From NCBI GenBank assembly GCA_035546935.1, contig DASZVP010000002.1:1-64000 (forward strand): a DNA stretch of 64,000 bases, read 5' to 3'. Within the stretch, counting starts at the first letter, position 1. Each line of letters opens with the position of its first letter. Shown here piece by piece: positions 7,843 through 15,779 of this stretch. The notes under the pieces are model-generated. The model searched no databases. It worked only from the letters and a program-made list of their open reading frames with translations, and was not told the origin of the DNA. The DNA is from DASZVP01 sp035546935. Lineage in GTDB: Bacteria > Patescibacteriota > Saccharimonadia > Saccharimonadales > UBA4665. A program made the translations under genes and the position numbers.

Positions 7843-9042
7843 TTACGCGAAGCTTACATCGTCGATGTAAGAACCCGGCTTATTAATAATGAAATCGACT
7901 GCCGTCTGGCCTGAAGGAATACTTGGCAGTGTTGTACTGTTCTTTACCACGCCATTCACATAAGCACTCACTGAGGTTCCGGAGGCCACTACGCGCATTG
8001 TATAAGTAGTATTTTCTGTTAGGTAGCCTGATGTGAATGAAAGAAGAGCTGGCGATCCATTTGTAACTTTATATAGGGCGACGCCCGTGGAACCACCGCT
8101 ACCTACGTCTGGATTAGTCGCCCATAAATAGTAAATGTTTTCCCCGGCCAGATAATCGTTGCGGAAAAAAGCAAACTGCAAATCATCGCGTGCTCCGGTT
8201 GAAGGTGCATAGTGCGCGGTAAAAGTAACGTCAATATTTTGTGAAGGTAATTTGAGCGCTAAAACCGAGGAAACACCAGCATACTGCAGAGTATTGCTAA
8301 CTATTGGTAATCCAGGCGCAATAGCCGGTGTTGTATACCAAGGAGAGCCGGCGGATCCATCGGCACGGTTGAAGTTGTCACTAAATGGCAGTGTTACTGT
8401 TGGTGGCACAAATGGAGTAACATTTCGTAAATTATCGAAGTACTGGCTACCCCAGCACCATAGTTGTAGCTTGGATCCATTGGCAACTTGAGTCGGATAA
8501 GTACCTTGAGTAATCACTGTGTGCGGACCACCGGTTAAGTTACTGGTTTCCACACCAATGTATACGCTAGTGCCGATGTATTTAGCCGTAATATAAAGCC
8601 GAAATGGTGTTGAGTAAGTGTAGCCCGGCGATCCACTCGCGAGACTTGATTGGCTGTCTGTGGGGCTACAATAAATAACGAACCAGTTACGCTGCGAAAT
8701 TTGAAAAACGTAGCGCTCAGAAGTATTAGGATCGCTAAACAACCCAATGACCATGTAATCTTGGTCACCCAAACTTGATGGCCCAGGATCGCAGTCTACA
8801 GAGAAGCACAAATCACCAATGGTGCCAGTGGTAGTTATATTGGCAGCTGAGTTACTGGCGGTTCCCGATGTAAAACGACCGAAATTAATAACGGGCGATC
8901 CCCAAACAGCCGACCAAAGCTGGCCGTTGTAGGCTGTGCCTAGCGTGCCGTTTGGTCGACTAAAGTTGTCGATTAATAGTGGATCAAACACCGTAACACC
9001 AGAAGCGTTTGTTCGGACTCCGGGGCGGCGCGACGCAAGCAT
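7843..9042 (-). CDS. Tandem LamG/concanavalin-like beta-sandwich protein of the fibre locus
   Basis: A 399-residue beta-rich protein, last gene of the minus-strand operon. It contains two copies of a module starting D-N-F-(S/N)-R-x-(N/D)-G (about residues 26 and 224), the usual beginning of LamG/concanavalin-A-like glucanase or lectin folds, which suggests sugar or protein binding. No catalytic residues are evident. The start is placed at the ATG at 9042, which follows an AAGGA site and comes 14 bases after the previous stop; the longer frame would overlap the previous gene. The N-terminus MLASRRPGVR carries an Arg-Arg pair like its two short neighbours but no hydrophobic signal segment. Specific role unknown. 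Confidence 0.7.
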   Translation of the reverse strand: MLASRRPGVRTNASGVTVFDPLLIDNFSRPNGTLGTAYNGQLWSAVWGSPVINFGRFTSGTASNSAANITTTGTIGDLCFSVDCDPGPSSLGDQDYMVIGLFSDPNTSERYVFQISQRNWFVIYCSPTDSQSSLASGSPGYTYSTPFRLYITAKYIGTSVYIGVETSNLTGGPHTVITQGTYPTQVANGSKLQLWCWGSQYFDNLRNVTPFVPPTVTLPFSDNFNRADGSAGSPWYTTPAIAPGLPIVSNTLQYAGVSSVLALKLPSQNIDVTFTAHYAPSTGARDDLQFAFFRNDYLAGENIYYLWATNPDVGSGGSTGVALYKVTNGSPALLSFTSGYLTENTTYTMRVVASGTSVSAYVNGVVKNSTTLPSIPSGQTAVDFIINKPGSYIDDVSFA

Positions 9043-9055
9043 ATTTCTGTCCTTC

Positions 9056-9715
9056 TTACCTTGCGGCGATGAAGCCGCCACTATTCTGAGCTCCTCCGGC
9101 ATCAACAAAGTCTATTGTGTTGCCAGGATCCTTGAAAACGTAAAGCGGGCCACCTGGCAGAAAGTCCGCGGGGTCAGTACTGGCCGTGCTGGTTACGTAC
9201 ATAGATGATCTGGGTTGGCCTGGAAAATTGACCGCTGCAAATGGTACTGTGAACACCGTTGCAAAAGTTCCGAAATGGTCGTTTTTATAAAGGAAACAGT
9301 TCGCTGGACGCGATACTAAACCGTCGAACACAACATAATAAGTGGCTGCTGCATTCAGTTGAATATCAGCAAAAAACACCTTTTGATAAGCGGAAGGGCT
9401 GGTTATAGCACCGCTGCCCGCACTAATTGTATTTATGAAGGTTTGTCGAAGTAAGTTTCTGCTACTGTCATAAAGCGAAACCCGAAGCGAGCCTTGTTGT
9501 CTGGCGTTGGGGAAACCAGCCTCCCAAACCAGAAAGCCTTGCAGGATGATGCCTCGAATCCTGATAGGTACTGTGGGGGATACACCATGAGCGAACATTA
9601 CGGCACTCAAATCGTTGGAAGAACCATTGAGCTGTATGGGCAACGAAAGTACATTCTTTTGGTATGTTATAGAGGAGTTGCCCCTAATAGCTGGGCGGCG
9701 ACCAGCAAAGGCCAT
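9056..9715 (-). CDS. Beta-rich protein of the fibre locus, unknown function
   Basis: A 219-residue protein of short alternating hydrophobic strands (such as RIRGIILQGFLVWEAG and TYYVVFDGLV), probably a jelly-roll or beta-sandwich. I do not recognise the family. The start is the ATG at 9713-9715, overlapping the TAA of the upstream fibre gene (TAATG), so the two are translationally coupled. The N-terminus MAFAGRRPAIRG resembles its neighbours (Arg-Arg-Pro/Ala). No signal peptide or membrane helix. The coupling suggests it works with the 644-residue fibre-like protein, for example as a tip or accessory subunit; that is inference. Confidence 0.65.
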   Translation of the reverse strand: MAFAGRRPAIRGNSSITYQKNVLSLPIQLNGSSNDLSAVMFAHGVSPTVPIRIRGIILQGFLVWEAGFPNARQQGSLRVSLYDSSRNLLRQTFINTISAGSGAITSPSAYQKVFFADIQLNAAATYYVVFDGLVSRPANCFLYKNDHFGTFATVFTVPFAAVNFPGQPRSSMYVTSTASTDPADFLPGGPLYVFKDPGNTIDFVDAGGAQNSGGFIAAR

Positions 9716-11649
9716 TAGTAAGTCTGCCCCGCAATGAAGCCAAGCCAGTTCGTGCCATCGGCGCACATAAATGAGAAAACGTCGGTCTTGCCGGCACCAG
9801 TGCTAAGAACAGGGGCTACATTACCGGCCCATTTGACCGTGCCAGGCCAGCTTACAGTGCGCGAACCTGTAGCATCTTGCACCAATATGATTGTGAAGCT
9901 CTTGCCTGCTGCGGCAGTTGGGAAAGTCAGTGTACAGTTAGCGGTCAACGTAATGTAGCTGACAGTGTCCACCGTAACATCAGGTATGGTTTGTGCCCCA
10001 CCGGAGCTCGCAACCGTGTTTACATTTTCAATCGTTCCGGGTACGGCGGCCCATTTAATACCATCTGCTTGGGTGGAATCGGCCATTAGAATTTGACCAT
10101 CGCTACCTACGCCGTGTCTAGCTGGAGTGTTGGCGGCGGTGGCAACAATGATGTCACCTTTGGTGGTTAGAACTGATTTATCAACCTTACCTGCCCCCGT
10201 GCCTACCGCATCAGCAACTTGTATCCAAGCCAGCGTACCAAAGCCTTGGGTCTGGAAGTTGTCGAATGCACCGACTGTGAGCCCAACGTCACTTACTCCC
10301 AATCCCACGAAGGTATATGCACTGGCAAACAAGCCGGGTGAAGGGTCATTTACTGTAACAAGAACGGAGTTATTGCGACTAACTGTAATATCGCCTGTGC
10401 TCACATTATAATCAACCTCGTAGAATGCCGTATCGCCTGTGCTCAGTGCTACGGGAAAAGTATAGGCAGGGGAGCTGCCAAGGTTTGACCAGGTGCCACT
10501 TACTTCCTTTTTGACATAGATCGAATCTTTATATATATCAACTATTATCTGATTTGAAGGGGTGAAAAGGCTGGTGTCGGCCACGACGACTATACGCTGG
10601 TTGTCCGTGGGACCATTCCCCATGGTTATATCAGCGCTGATACTCCGCGAACCGGTCACGCCCGTATCGAAGTAGGCAGTGTTGGCAAATGCGCCATTCC
10701 TCGGTCGAACTTTTCCCCCACTAATAATTGGTGTGTCTCCACCAGAGGGGCCTTCGCTGTTCGCCCACGTTTTACTGCCACTCTCTGTGGTCGTGCCCAC
10801 CAAATTGCCATCTGCACGAGAAAAGCTATCGTTCTGTAATGCTCCAGCAACACCAGTCAGAACGTACTCTTTATTTGCAGATGTATCAAAATGCAAGTCT
10901 CCTGCAACTCTGCCGCTAAAGCCCGGCAGGCCGGAGCCTGTCGTACTTTCTGCGGCCAAAAGATTAGCTCGTGCAGTTTGGGTACTAGCAACGTCAGACA
11001 AGTTACTAGCTATCTTCAGGCTAAGTGGGTCTGAGGGTGCGCTCGCCCACTTCAAGCCAGTGCTTTGGGCTGAATCGGCCGTTAGGACTTGGCCATCAGT
11101 ACCAGCACCGAGTCGAGCAGGCGTAGACGCACCGCTGGCCACGTACAGATCGCCTTTGGTGGTGAGAGTGGATTTATCGGTCTTACCCGATAAATCTGTG
11201 GTCAGGTTCGTTACTTGGCTTTCAGTAATAGAGTTAACTTTTACTGTTGGGGCCGTGGCCGTACCGCCAACTGTAACGGTGGTGTCTGCTGCCGTTACTG
11301 AGCTAACCTTTGAGGCCAGGCCTGGCACCGTTGGCGCAGCCGCCGTGCCGGCCAGGTCACCGGCCAGCTGGACCACACCTTTGGTAGTGGTTGTGGCATC
11401 GGCTGCGCCAGCGCCAGCCGTGGAATCGACATATTGTTTGGTGGCTGCATGAAGATTACTGCTCGGATTACCTGACAGAGTCAGCGGGCCGGTCATGGTG
11501 TCGCCAGACTTGTTTAATTTGGGAACCAAATCCGCCGGACGAGCCACGTTTTTAAGTGTGCCATCGCCGTTATGCTCAACATTAAGAAAGTCGTTGAGTA
11601 GGTTGCCCCAGATATCATTGTCACCACCGGGATTGGGTAGACGTGTCAT
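9715..11649 (-). CDS. Tail-fibre-like modular protein A
   Basis: A 644-residue member of a four-gene paralogous family. Residues 1-110 are the shared module (MTRLPxPGGDNDIWGNLLNDFLNVEH..., then TMTGPLTLxGxPSSxLxAATKQYVD), a pattern seen in phage tail fibres. Two copies of an LTTKGDxxVA...GxDGQxLxADS...GxKWA repeat follow (about residues 162-206 and again near 495-540). Between them is a LamG-like module beginning DSFSRADG, and the C-terminus is a short beta domain ending ADGTNWLGFIAGQTY. There is no signal peptide. It is coupled to the downstream 9056 gene. Likely a trimeric fibre that binds a surface ligand; no phage genes accompany it. Confidence 0.75.
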   Translation of the reverse strand: MTRLPNPGGDNDIWGNLLNDFLNVEHNGDGTLKNVARPADLVPKLNKSGDTMTGPLTLSGNPSSNLHAATKQYVDSTAGAGAADATTTTKGVVQLAGDLAGTAAAPTVPGLASKVSSVTAADTTVTVGGTATAPTVKVNSITESQVTNLTTDLSGKTDKSTLTTKGDLYVASGASTPARLGAGTDGQVLTADSAQSTGLKWASAPSDPLSLKIASNLSDVASTQTARANLLAAESTTGSGLPGFSGRVAGDLHFDTSANKEYVLTGVAGALQNDSFSRADGNLVGTTTESGSKTWANSEGPSGGDTPIISGGKVRPRNGAFANTAYFDTGVTGSRSISADITMGNGPTDNQRIVVVADTSLFTPSNQIIVDIYKDSIYVKKEVSGTWSNLGSSPAYTFPVALSTGDTAFYEVDYNVSTGDITVSRNNSVLVTVNDPSPGLFASAYTFVGLGVSDVGLTVGAFDNFQTQGFGTLAWIQVADAVGTGAGKVDKSVLTTKGDIIVATAANTPARHGVGSDGQILMADSTQADGIKWAAVPGTIENVNTVASSGGAQTIPDVTVDTVSYITLTANCTLTFPTAAAGKSFTIILVQDATGSRTVSWPGTVKWAGNVAPVLSTGAGKTDVFSFMCADGTNWLGFIAGQTY

Positions 11650-11669
11650 ATTTTTGTTAACCCTTGAGC

Positions 11670-11690
11670 TCTATACATAAACAGTATAGA
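11670..11690. promoter_or_regulatory. Inverted repeat upstream of fibre gene A
   Basis: TCTATAC (11670-11676) and GTATAGA (11684-11690) form a perfect inverted repeat around ATAAACA, just upstream of the 11649 start. The minus-strand reading contains TATACT, so it may combine a -10 and an operator. It resembles the CTATACT motif near hxlR. Confidence 0.35.
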
Positions 11691-11718
11691 TCAATACGAG
11701 CTCACTGCAAAAGGAGAA

Positions 11719-12456
11719 TTAGCCCAGCAGAACTGATGTACCAACATAGGAACGTGAGGCAGCAAGTGATAGCGACATGCCCAGCGTCTGTGGTGTAGGA
11801 CTAATACTGAAGCCGGTGAACATATTTAGCGAACCGTAGCTGCCGCCGAATAAGTTGTTGTTGTGATCCTTATCGGTCTGCCAGGTAGTACCGCCGAGGG
11901 TATTCATGGTACTGCTGGGTGTAATGTCTTCTGTTGTGCTGTTGCCTGTGACATTGTAGGTGGAGACCGCCAGGTCACCGTAGGCGCCCGATAAGTTGGG
12001 CATGGCTGGTGTGCTAGATGCTACTTGGCTAGACATTGTGTTTGGAGAAATCATGGTTAGCCCGCTACGTAAACCCGACAATTCATAGATGCGCGCCACC
12101 CAGTTACGGGTTTGTCCGGTGGGGTGAAGAGTGATCGTAACGGTTGTTGCGGCGGCAGTTACATCGCCGTAGCCAACAAATGTACCTTCAAAACTAAAGC
12201 TAGCCGGTTCTCGCGAAAAAGCAGCACTCATACTTGGACAGGCTGGGCTGGAGCAGGCCGTAGACGTTCCGCCTTGGATAGCAAAAATAACCAACAGGCT
12301 ATTGCCGGGGGTGGTTGTCCAGCCTGGTGTCAGCACCAACGAACCACTGTAGGCACTGCCGGTACTCTTCTGAACAAAGGAGTTAACCACGGTAAGGCTG
12401 GGTGGCTGGACCATTGATGCAACCGCGCCACGGCGAGAAGCCCGGCGCGTGCTCAT
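11719..12456 (-). CDS. Beta-rich protein of the fibre locus, unknown function
   Basis: A 245-residue Ser/Thr/Gly-rich beta protein with no recognised family; the layout suggests a jelly-roll or lectin-like fold. The start is the ATG at 12454-12456, which overlaps the upstream fibre gene's TGA (ATGA) and is preceded by GGAGA at suitable distance, so the pair is translationally coupled. The N-terminus MSTRRASRRGAV again carries Arg pairs without a hydrophobic core, so it is not a canonical Tat or Sec signal. Two cysteines about five residues apart (C-S-S-P-A-C) could form a disulfide if exported. Probably an accessory or head subunit of fibre protein B. Confidence 0.65.
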   Translation of the reverse strand: MSTRRASRRGAVASMVQPPSLTVVNSFVQKSTGSAYSGSLVLTPGWTTTPGNSLLVIFAIQGGTSTACSSPACPSMSAAFSREPASFSFEGTFVGYGDVTAAATTVTITLHPTGQTRNWVARIYELSGLRSGLTMISPNTMSSQVASSTPAMPNLSGAYGDLAVSTYNVTGNSTTEDITPSSTMNTLGGTTWQTDKDHNNNLFGGSYGSLNMFTGFSISPTPQTLGMSLSLAASRSYVGTSVLLG

Positions 12457-14180
12457 GGAGTCAGGTCTCCAGCCACAATCCAAACATCCGTGGCCACCTG
12501 GCGAAGAGTAGCTGTGCCGTATTGCACAGCAATTTTCAAAGCGTCGCCGGGGGAATTTAATGTCACTCCAGTGTCAGGGGCGATGGACGTCTGTCCCGTC
12601 CCTATCTGGCAAATCTCAAAAGTCGCCCCCACTGGAAAAGCCACAGATGAATTTGCCGGCACAGTAATTGTGTTTGCGGCTGCATTATTCATATCAACAG
12701 ACTTGCCCAGATCGCTTAAGGCAGCCGTGTAAGTGTTTCCGGTTTGGAGATTACGCTGCACAATACTTATAGCTGAATCCAAATCTGTGAGTGCTTCTTG
12801 AACATTCGTGTGTGTAATATAAGTGCTGGTTGAATCGTCGAATGTCGTGCTGGACGCTGCTACTGAACTGCCGGCTGGGTCTGCAATCTGCGTCCAGGCG
12901 AGTGTACCCGTACTGGCAACCGAAAAATTGTCTATATGCGAAAACCAGCCAACGCCAAAACCAGCGCCTGTACCCGTCAGTGGGGTTAGATCGGTATAGT
13001 TTAGACTAGAAATGACTCCCCCATCGGAAGTGCTCCAAGTAGCGGTAACTGTACATTGCCCACCTGAGATAGCAGAAACACTAATAGTTATGGTGAATGT
13101 TTTATTGGTATCAAATGTGCCGTCACTGATATTTGTACCGGTAGCTACTACGACACCTGAGCGCATTAATGCTGGCCAAAGAACGTGATTTCCGGTATCC
13201 ACAAGTAGTCTGGTTGAGTAACCGTTTTTGCCAGCCGCGGTCGACCGCACACTTAGATAACTCGGTACGTTACTACTATTGCCCGCATTGCCATCAAATT
13301 GTGCCGTAACAGGCTGGCTGGTGGGAATAGCAACGGGAAGGAATGCGAAATCAGTTCCGGCAGAGCTATTGCTTGTACGGACAACTCGATTGCTCGAGAC
13401 GCTAAGGTTAGTGCTGGTATATGCTACGGGATTACCACCGAAGGTCATACTGCCCAGCGAACTATTGTTTGCACGGTTAAAATCATCTGCTCCGCTTGAG
13501 CCACCCTGGCCAATCAACACATACGTTTTAGAAGTTAACGTGTCAAAGTGAATATCGCCATCATTGCGATTTAGCACAGACGGTATACCCGGGCCGACAC
13601 TACTTTCCGCCGCCAATATATTGCTACGAGCAGTCAAAGTATTGGCCACGTCGGCAAGATTGTTGGCGACCTTTAGCGCAGTGGCATCTGCAGGTGCATT
13701 AGCCCATTTTAAGCCGCTCGCTTGTGAAGAATCAGCAGTTAAAAACTGTCCGTCAGTACCCGCCCCAAGCCGAGCTGGTGTTGAAGCAGCACTTGCGACA
13801 TAAATATCACCTTTGGTAGTCAGCGTCGATTTGTCGGTTTTGCCTGATAGCCCAGGAACGGTTGGGGCGGCGGCCGTACCTCCCAAGTCACCAGCTAATT
13901 GCACAGCTCCTTTACTTGTAGTTGTAGCATCAGATGCGCCAGTTGCTACTGAATTATCGACATACTGTTTAGTGGCCGCTTGCAGGCTTGAGGTAGGATC
14001 TGCGGGCAACGTTATAGGCCCGCTGACAGCACCACCAGTTTTGTCGAATTTGGCAGCTAAATCAGAGGGGCGAGCCACATTTTTAAGTGTGCCGTCAGCA
14101 TTATGCTCAACGTTAAGAAAATCATTGAGCAGATTGCCCCATATATCATTGTCACCACCGGGCGTAGGCAGACGGGTCAT
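12453..14180 (-). CDS. Tail-fibre-like modular protein B
   Basis: 575 residues. Residues 1-110 match the shared family module almost exactly. An LTTKGDxxVA...TDGQFLTADS...GLKWA repeat follows, then a LamG-like module starting DDFNRANN (about residue 230), and a C-terminal region with THTNVQEALTDLDSAI and a final beta domain (VAFPVGATFEICQIGTGQTSIAPD-like, as in phage fibre tips). There is no signal peptide. It is the first gene of a five-gene minus-strand run ending at 7843 and has its own strong promoter at 14213-14240. The downstream accessory gene overlaps it by four bases. Confidence 0.75.
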   Translation of the reverse strand: MTRLPTPGGDNDIWGNLLNDFLNVEHNADGTLKNVARPSDLAAKFDKTGGAVSGPITLPADPTSSLQAATKQYVDNSVATGASDATTTSKGAVQLAGDLGGTAAAPTVPGLSGKTDKSTLTTKGDIYVASAASTPARLGAGTDGQFLTADSSQASGLKWANAPADATALKVANNLADVANTLTARSNILAAESSVGPGIPSVLNRNDGDIHFDTLTSKTYVLIGQGGSSGADDFNRANNSSLGSMTFGGNPVAYTSTNLSVSSNRVVRTSNSSAGTDFAFLPVAIPTSQPVTAQFDGNAGNSSNVPSYLSVRSTAAGKNGYSTRLLVDTGNHVLWPALMRSGVVVATGTNISDGTFDTNKTFTITISVSAISGGQCTVTATWSTSDGGVISSLNYTDLTPLTGTGAGFGVGWFSHIDNFSVASTGTLAWTQIADPAGSSVAASSTTFDDSTSTYITHTNVQEALTDLDSAISIVQRNLQTGNTYTAALSDLGKSVDMNNAAANTITVPANSSVAFPVGATFEICQIGTGQTSIAPDTGVTLNSPGDALKIAVQYGTATLRQVATDVWIVAGDLTP

Positions 14181-14212
14181 TGTTTATTTTATATCCTAAC
14201 GATCTTATACAC

Positions 14213-14240
14213 ATTATAGCCCAGGCATAAGGGTTTTCAA
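14213..14240 (-). promoter_or_regulatory. Sigma70-type promoter of fibre gene B
   Basis: On minus: TTGAAA, a 16-base spacer, TATAAT, then 32 bases to the ATG with an AGGA site. The same 28-base element, with only a few differences, precedes fibre gene D at 19758-19785. Confidence 0.75.
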
Positions 14241-14284
14241 TGCTCCAAAGAGTTATTGGTATTTATTTTTTAGTGTTTATGGTT

Positions 14285-14317
14285 TACTATACCCATTGAT
14301 ACCTCTCGAGAAAGAGG
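14285..14317 (+). promoter_or_regulatory. Leader of tatA copy 1 with palindrome
   Basis: TACTAT (14285-14290) may be the -10. A CCTCT...AGAGG imperfect hairpin around CTCGAG (14302-14317) follows. An equivalent -10 (19824-19829) and palindrome GTCTCTAGAGAC (19843-19854) precede the second tatA, so the leader was duplicated with the gene. Confidence 0.45.
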
Positions 14318-14352
14318 CACGTGAAAAATTAAAAAGTGAGGCCAGGCATACG

Positions 14353-14559
14353 ATGTTAGGCAATGTTGCATTTTTAGACTTGGGGGCACCGGAATTAATA
14401 ATTATTCTGGCGATTATTTTGTTGTTGTTCGGTGGCAAAAAGCTGCCTGAACTCTCAAAATCTCTGGGTGAGTCAATGCGCGAACTGCGCAAAGGCGTAA
14501 GTGGTGACGTACATGAAAACAAAAAAGACGAATCACATCAGGAGAGGAACGGGTCGTAA
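14353..14559 (+). CDS. tatA: Sec-independent translocase subunit TatA (copy 1)
   Basis: Pore-forming subunit of the twin-arginine translocase, which exports folded proteins. The 68-residue protein has a short N-terminus, one hydrophobic helix (LIIILAIILLLF), the hinge FGGKKLPELSKSLGESMRELRKG forming the amphipathic helix, and a charged tail. I start it at the ATG at 14353 because the homologous second copy starts there; the frame extends upstream to a TTG without support. The end overlaps the N-terminus of tatC, so the two are coupled. It is nearly identical in its core to the copy at 19887. Confidence 0.92.
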   Translation: MLGNVAFLDLGAPELIIILAIILLLFGGKKLPELSKSLGESMRELRKGVSGDVHENKKDESHQERNGS

Positions 14560-15451
14560 ACTCGACAATCGTCGACCTTTCGTTGAACACCTCCATGAGC
14601 TAAGGCGCCGCCTCTTTTTCTGCGCCTTGGCCGTTTTAGCGTGGGGTTCGGCCATTTACAGCGTGCAAATGCACGTAGTTGATTTGTTATTAAAACCTTC
14701 GCACGGCCAGCACTTTATTTATACCAGCCCTATAGGCGGCATCGATTTCTTATTCAAGATTTGTATGTACGGCGGTATCGTGCTGAGCCTCCCAGTGATT
14801 GTTTACAATTTCCTGCGCTTTATAGAGCCGGTTTTAGGTCATAGCACGCGCAGTTTTATCGCTTGGCAAAGCTTTGCCTGTGCCCTTTTGGCGCTTGGCG
14901 GCATGATTTTTGGCTACTACATTGGTTTGCCGGCTGCCCTGCATTTCCTCTTGCACCAGTTCACCACCATTCAAATTCAGCCACTTGTAACGATTCAGTC
15001 TTACCTATCTTTTGTGATCGTTTACATGGTCGGCTCGGCCCTCATGTTCCAATTGCCTCTGTTACTGCTCTTCATTAACCGCATTAAACCATTGAAGCCA
15101 AGCCGCTTACTTCATTACGAACGTTGGGTAATTTTATGCGCCTTTGTTTTGGCCGGACTGATGAATCCCACGCCCAACATGCTAAGCCAGCTGCTTATCG
15201 CCGGGCCGTTTATCATCATGTACCAGGTTGGTATTGTCTTAATCACCTTGGTTAACAGAGGTCAGTCTGTGCCAAAACGTCGTGTTTTAGCGCAGCCTCA
15301 ACCCGAAGAAGAACTTGTGCCAATCTTGTCTACAGCTGAGCGACGGCTGGCTCGCTATGTTATTCGCCGTACTCTCAGGGCCGCTAATCGCCAGCCCATG
15401 CCACGCCGCCGGCAAATGGTCGATGTTATGATTGCGCCTCGACTAGCGTAA
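14513..15451 (+). CDS. tatC: Sec-independent translocase subunit TatC
   Basis: Receptor subunit of the Tat translocase that binds twin-arginine signals. The diagnostic F-V-E-H-L-H-E-L-R-R-R motif precedes the first helix, and six membrane helices follow, including the YTSPIGGIDFLFK block and the PTPNMLSQLLIAGP segment typical of TatC. The protein is longer than usual because of an Arg-rich cytoplasmic tail of about 65 residues. The start is uncertain: the ATG at 14513 lies within tatA and gives an unusual basic N-terminus, while an AGGAGAGG at 14540-14547 is not followed by a normal start codon. It is flanked on both sides by fibre-like genes, an unusual setting for tat genes. Confidence 0.92.
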   Translation: MKTKKTNHIRRGTGRKLDNRRPFVEHLHELRRRLFFCALAVLAWGSAIYSVQMHVVDLLLKPSHGQHFIYTSPIGGIDFLFKICMYGGIVLSLPVIVYNFLRFIEPVLGHSTRSFIAWQSFACALLALGGMIFGYYIGLPAALHFLLHQFTTIQIQPLVTIQSYLSFVIVYMVGSALMFQLPLLLLFINRIKPLKPSRLLHYERWVILCAFVLAGLMNPTPNMLSQLLIAGPFIIMYQVGIVLITLVNRGQSVPKRRVLAQPQPEEELVPILSTAERRLARYVIRRTLRAANRQPMPRRRQMVDVMIAPRLA

Positions 15452-15456
15452 GCAGC

Positions 15457-15486
15457 TTGACAACTGAGGCCGGCACTGGATATACT
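15457..15486 (+). promoter_or_regulatory. Sigma70-type promoter of the small Tat-signal protein
   Basis: Consensus TTGACA (15457-15462), an 18-base spacer and TATACT (15481-15486). A leader of about 30 A-rich bases without a Shine-Dalgarno sequence runs to the ATG at 15524. Confidence 0.75.
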
Positions 15487-15523
15487 CCTAGTGTCAGTTA
15501 AAAAATAAAAACCAAAAATAAAA

Positions 15524-15715
15524 ATGACCAAACCAATCGAAGCTATTTTGGCGCGAGAAGTAACTCGACAAGAGTTTTTAGTGACTGCGGGTATGGCCGT
15601 GGCCTCTATTTTCGGCTTCTCTACGCTGGTTCGCTTGCTGACCGGCCACTCGCTCACCCACCGTGGTGTCAGCGCTGGATATGGCCACAGCGCCTACGGC
15701 GGCGGCAAAGACTAG
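15524..15715 (+). CDS. Small protein with Tat-like signal and Gly/Tyr-rich tail
   Basis: A 63-residue protein. Residues 13-36 look like a twin-arginine signal: T-R-Q-E-F-L followed by a moderately hydrophobic stretch (VTAGMAVASIFGFSTLV). The second Arg of the canonical (S/T)RRxFL is Gln here. There is no clear cleavage site, so it could remain as an N-terminal membrane anchor. The remainder is short and rich in Gly, His, Ser and Tyr (GYGHSAYGGG). It directly follows tatC and has its own strong promoter, so it is a good candidate for an abundant dedicated substrate of this Tat system. Function unknown; a link to display of the neighbouring fibre proteins is speculation. Confidence 0.6.
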   Translation: MTKPIEAILAREVTRQEFLVTAGMAVASIFGFSTLVRLLTGHSLTHRGVSAGYGHSAYGGGKD

Positions 15716-15779
15716 CTAAGCTCAATTCTCCTACTTGTTGCGGAGCCATCTCGGCCCCCAAGCTATTTATTGATTAGTT

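Noticed and set aside
9042..9108. Longer upstream starts for the 7843, 9056 and 11719 genes
   Set aside because: They would overlap the preceding genes by many codons and lack ribosome-binding sites, while ATGs at or just after the preceding stop have coupling overlaps or SD sites and give similar N-termini.
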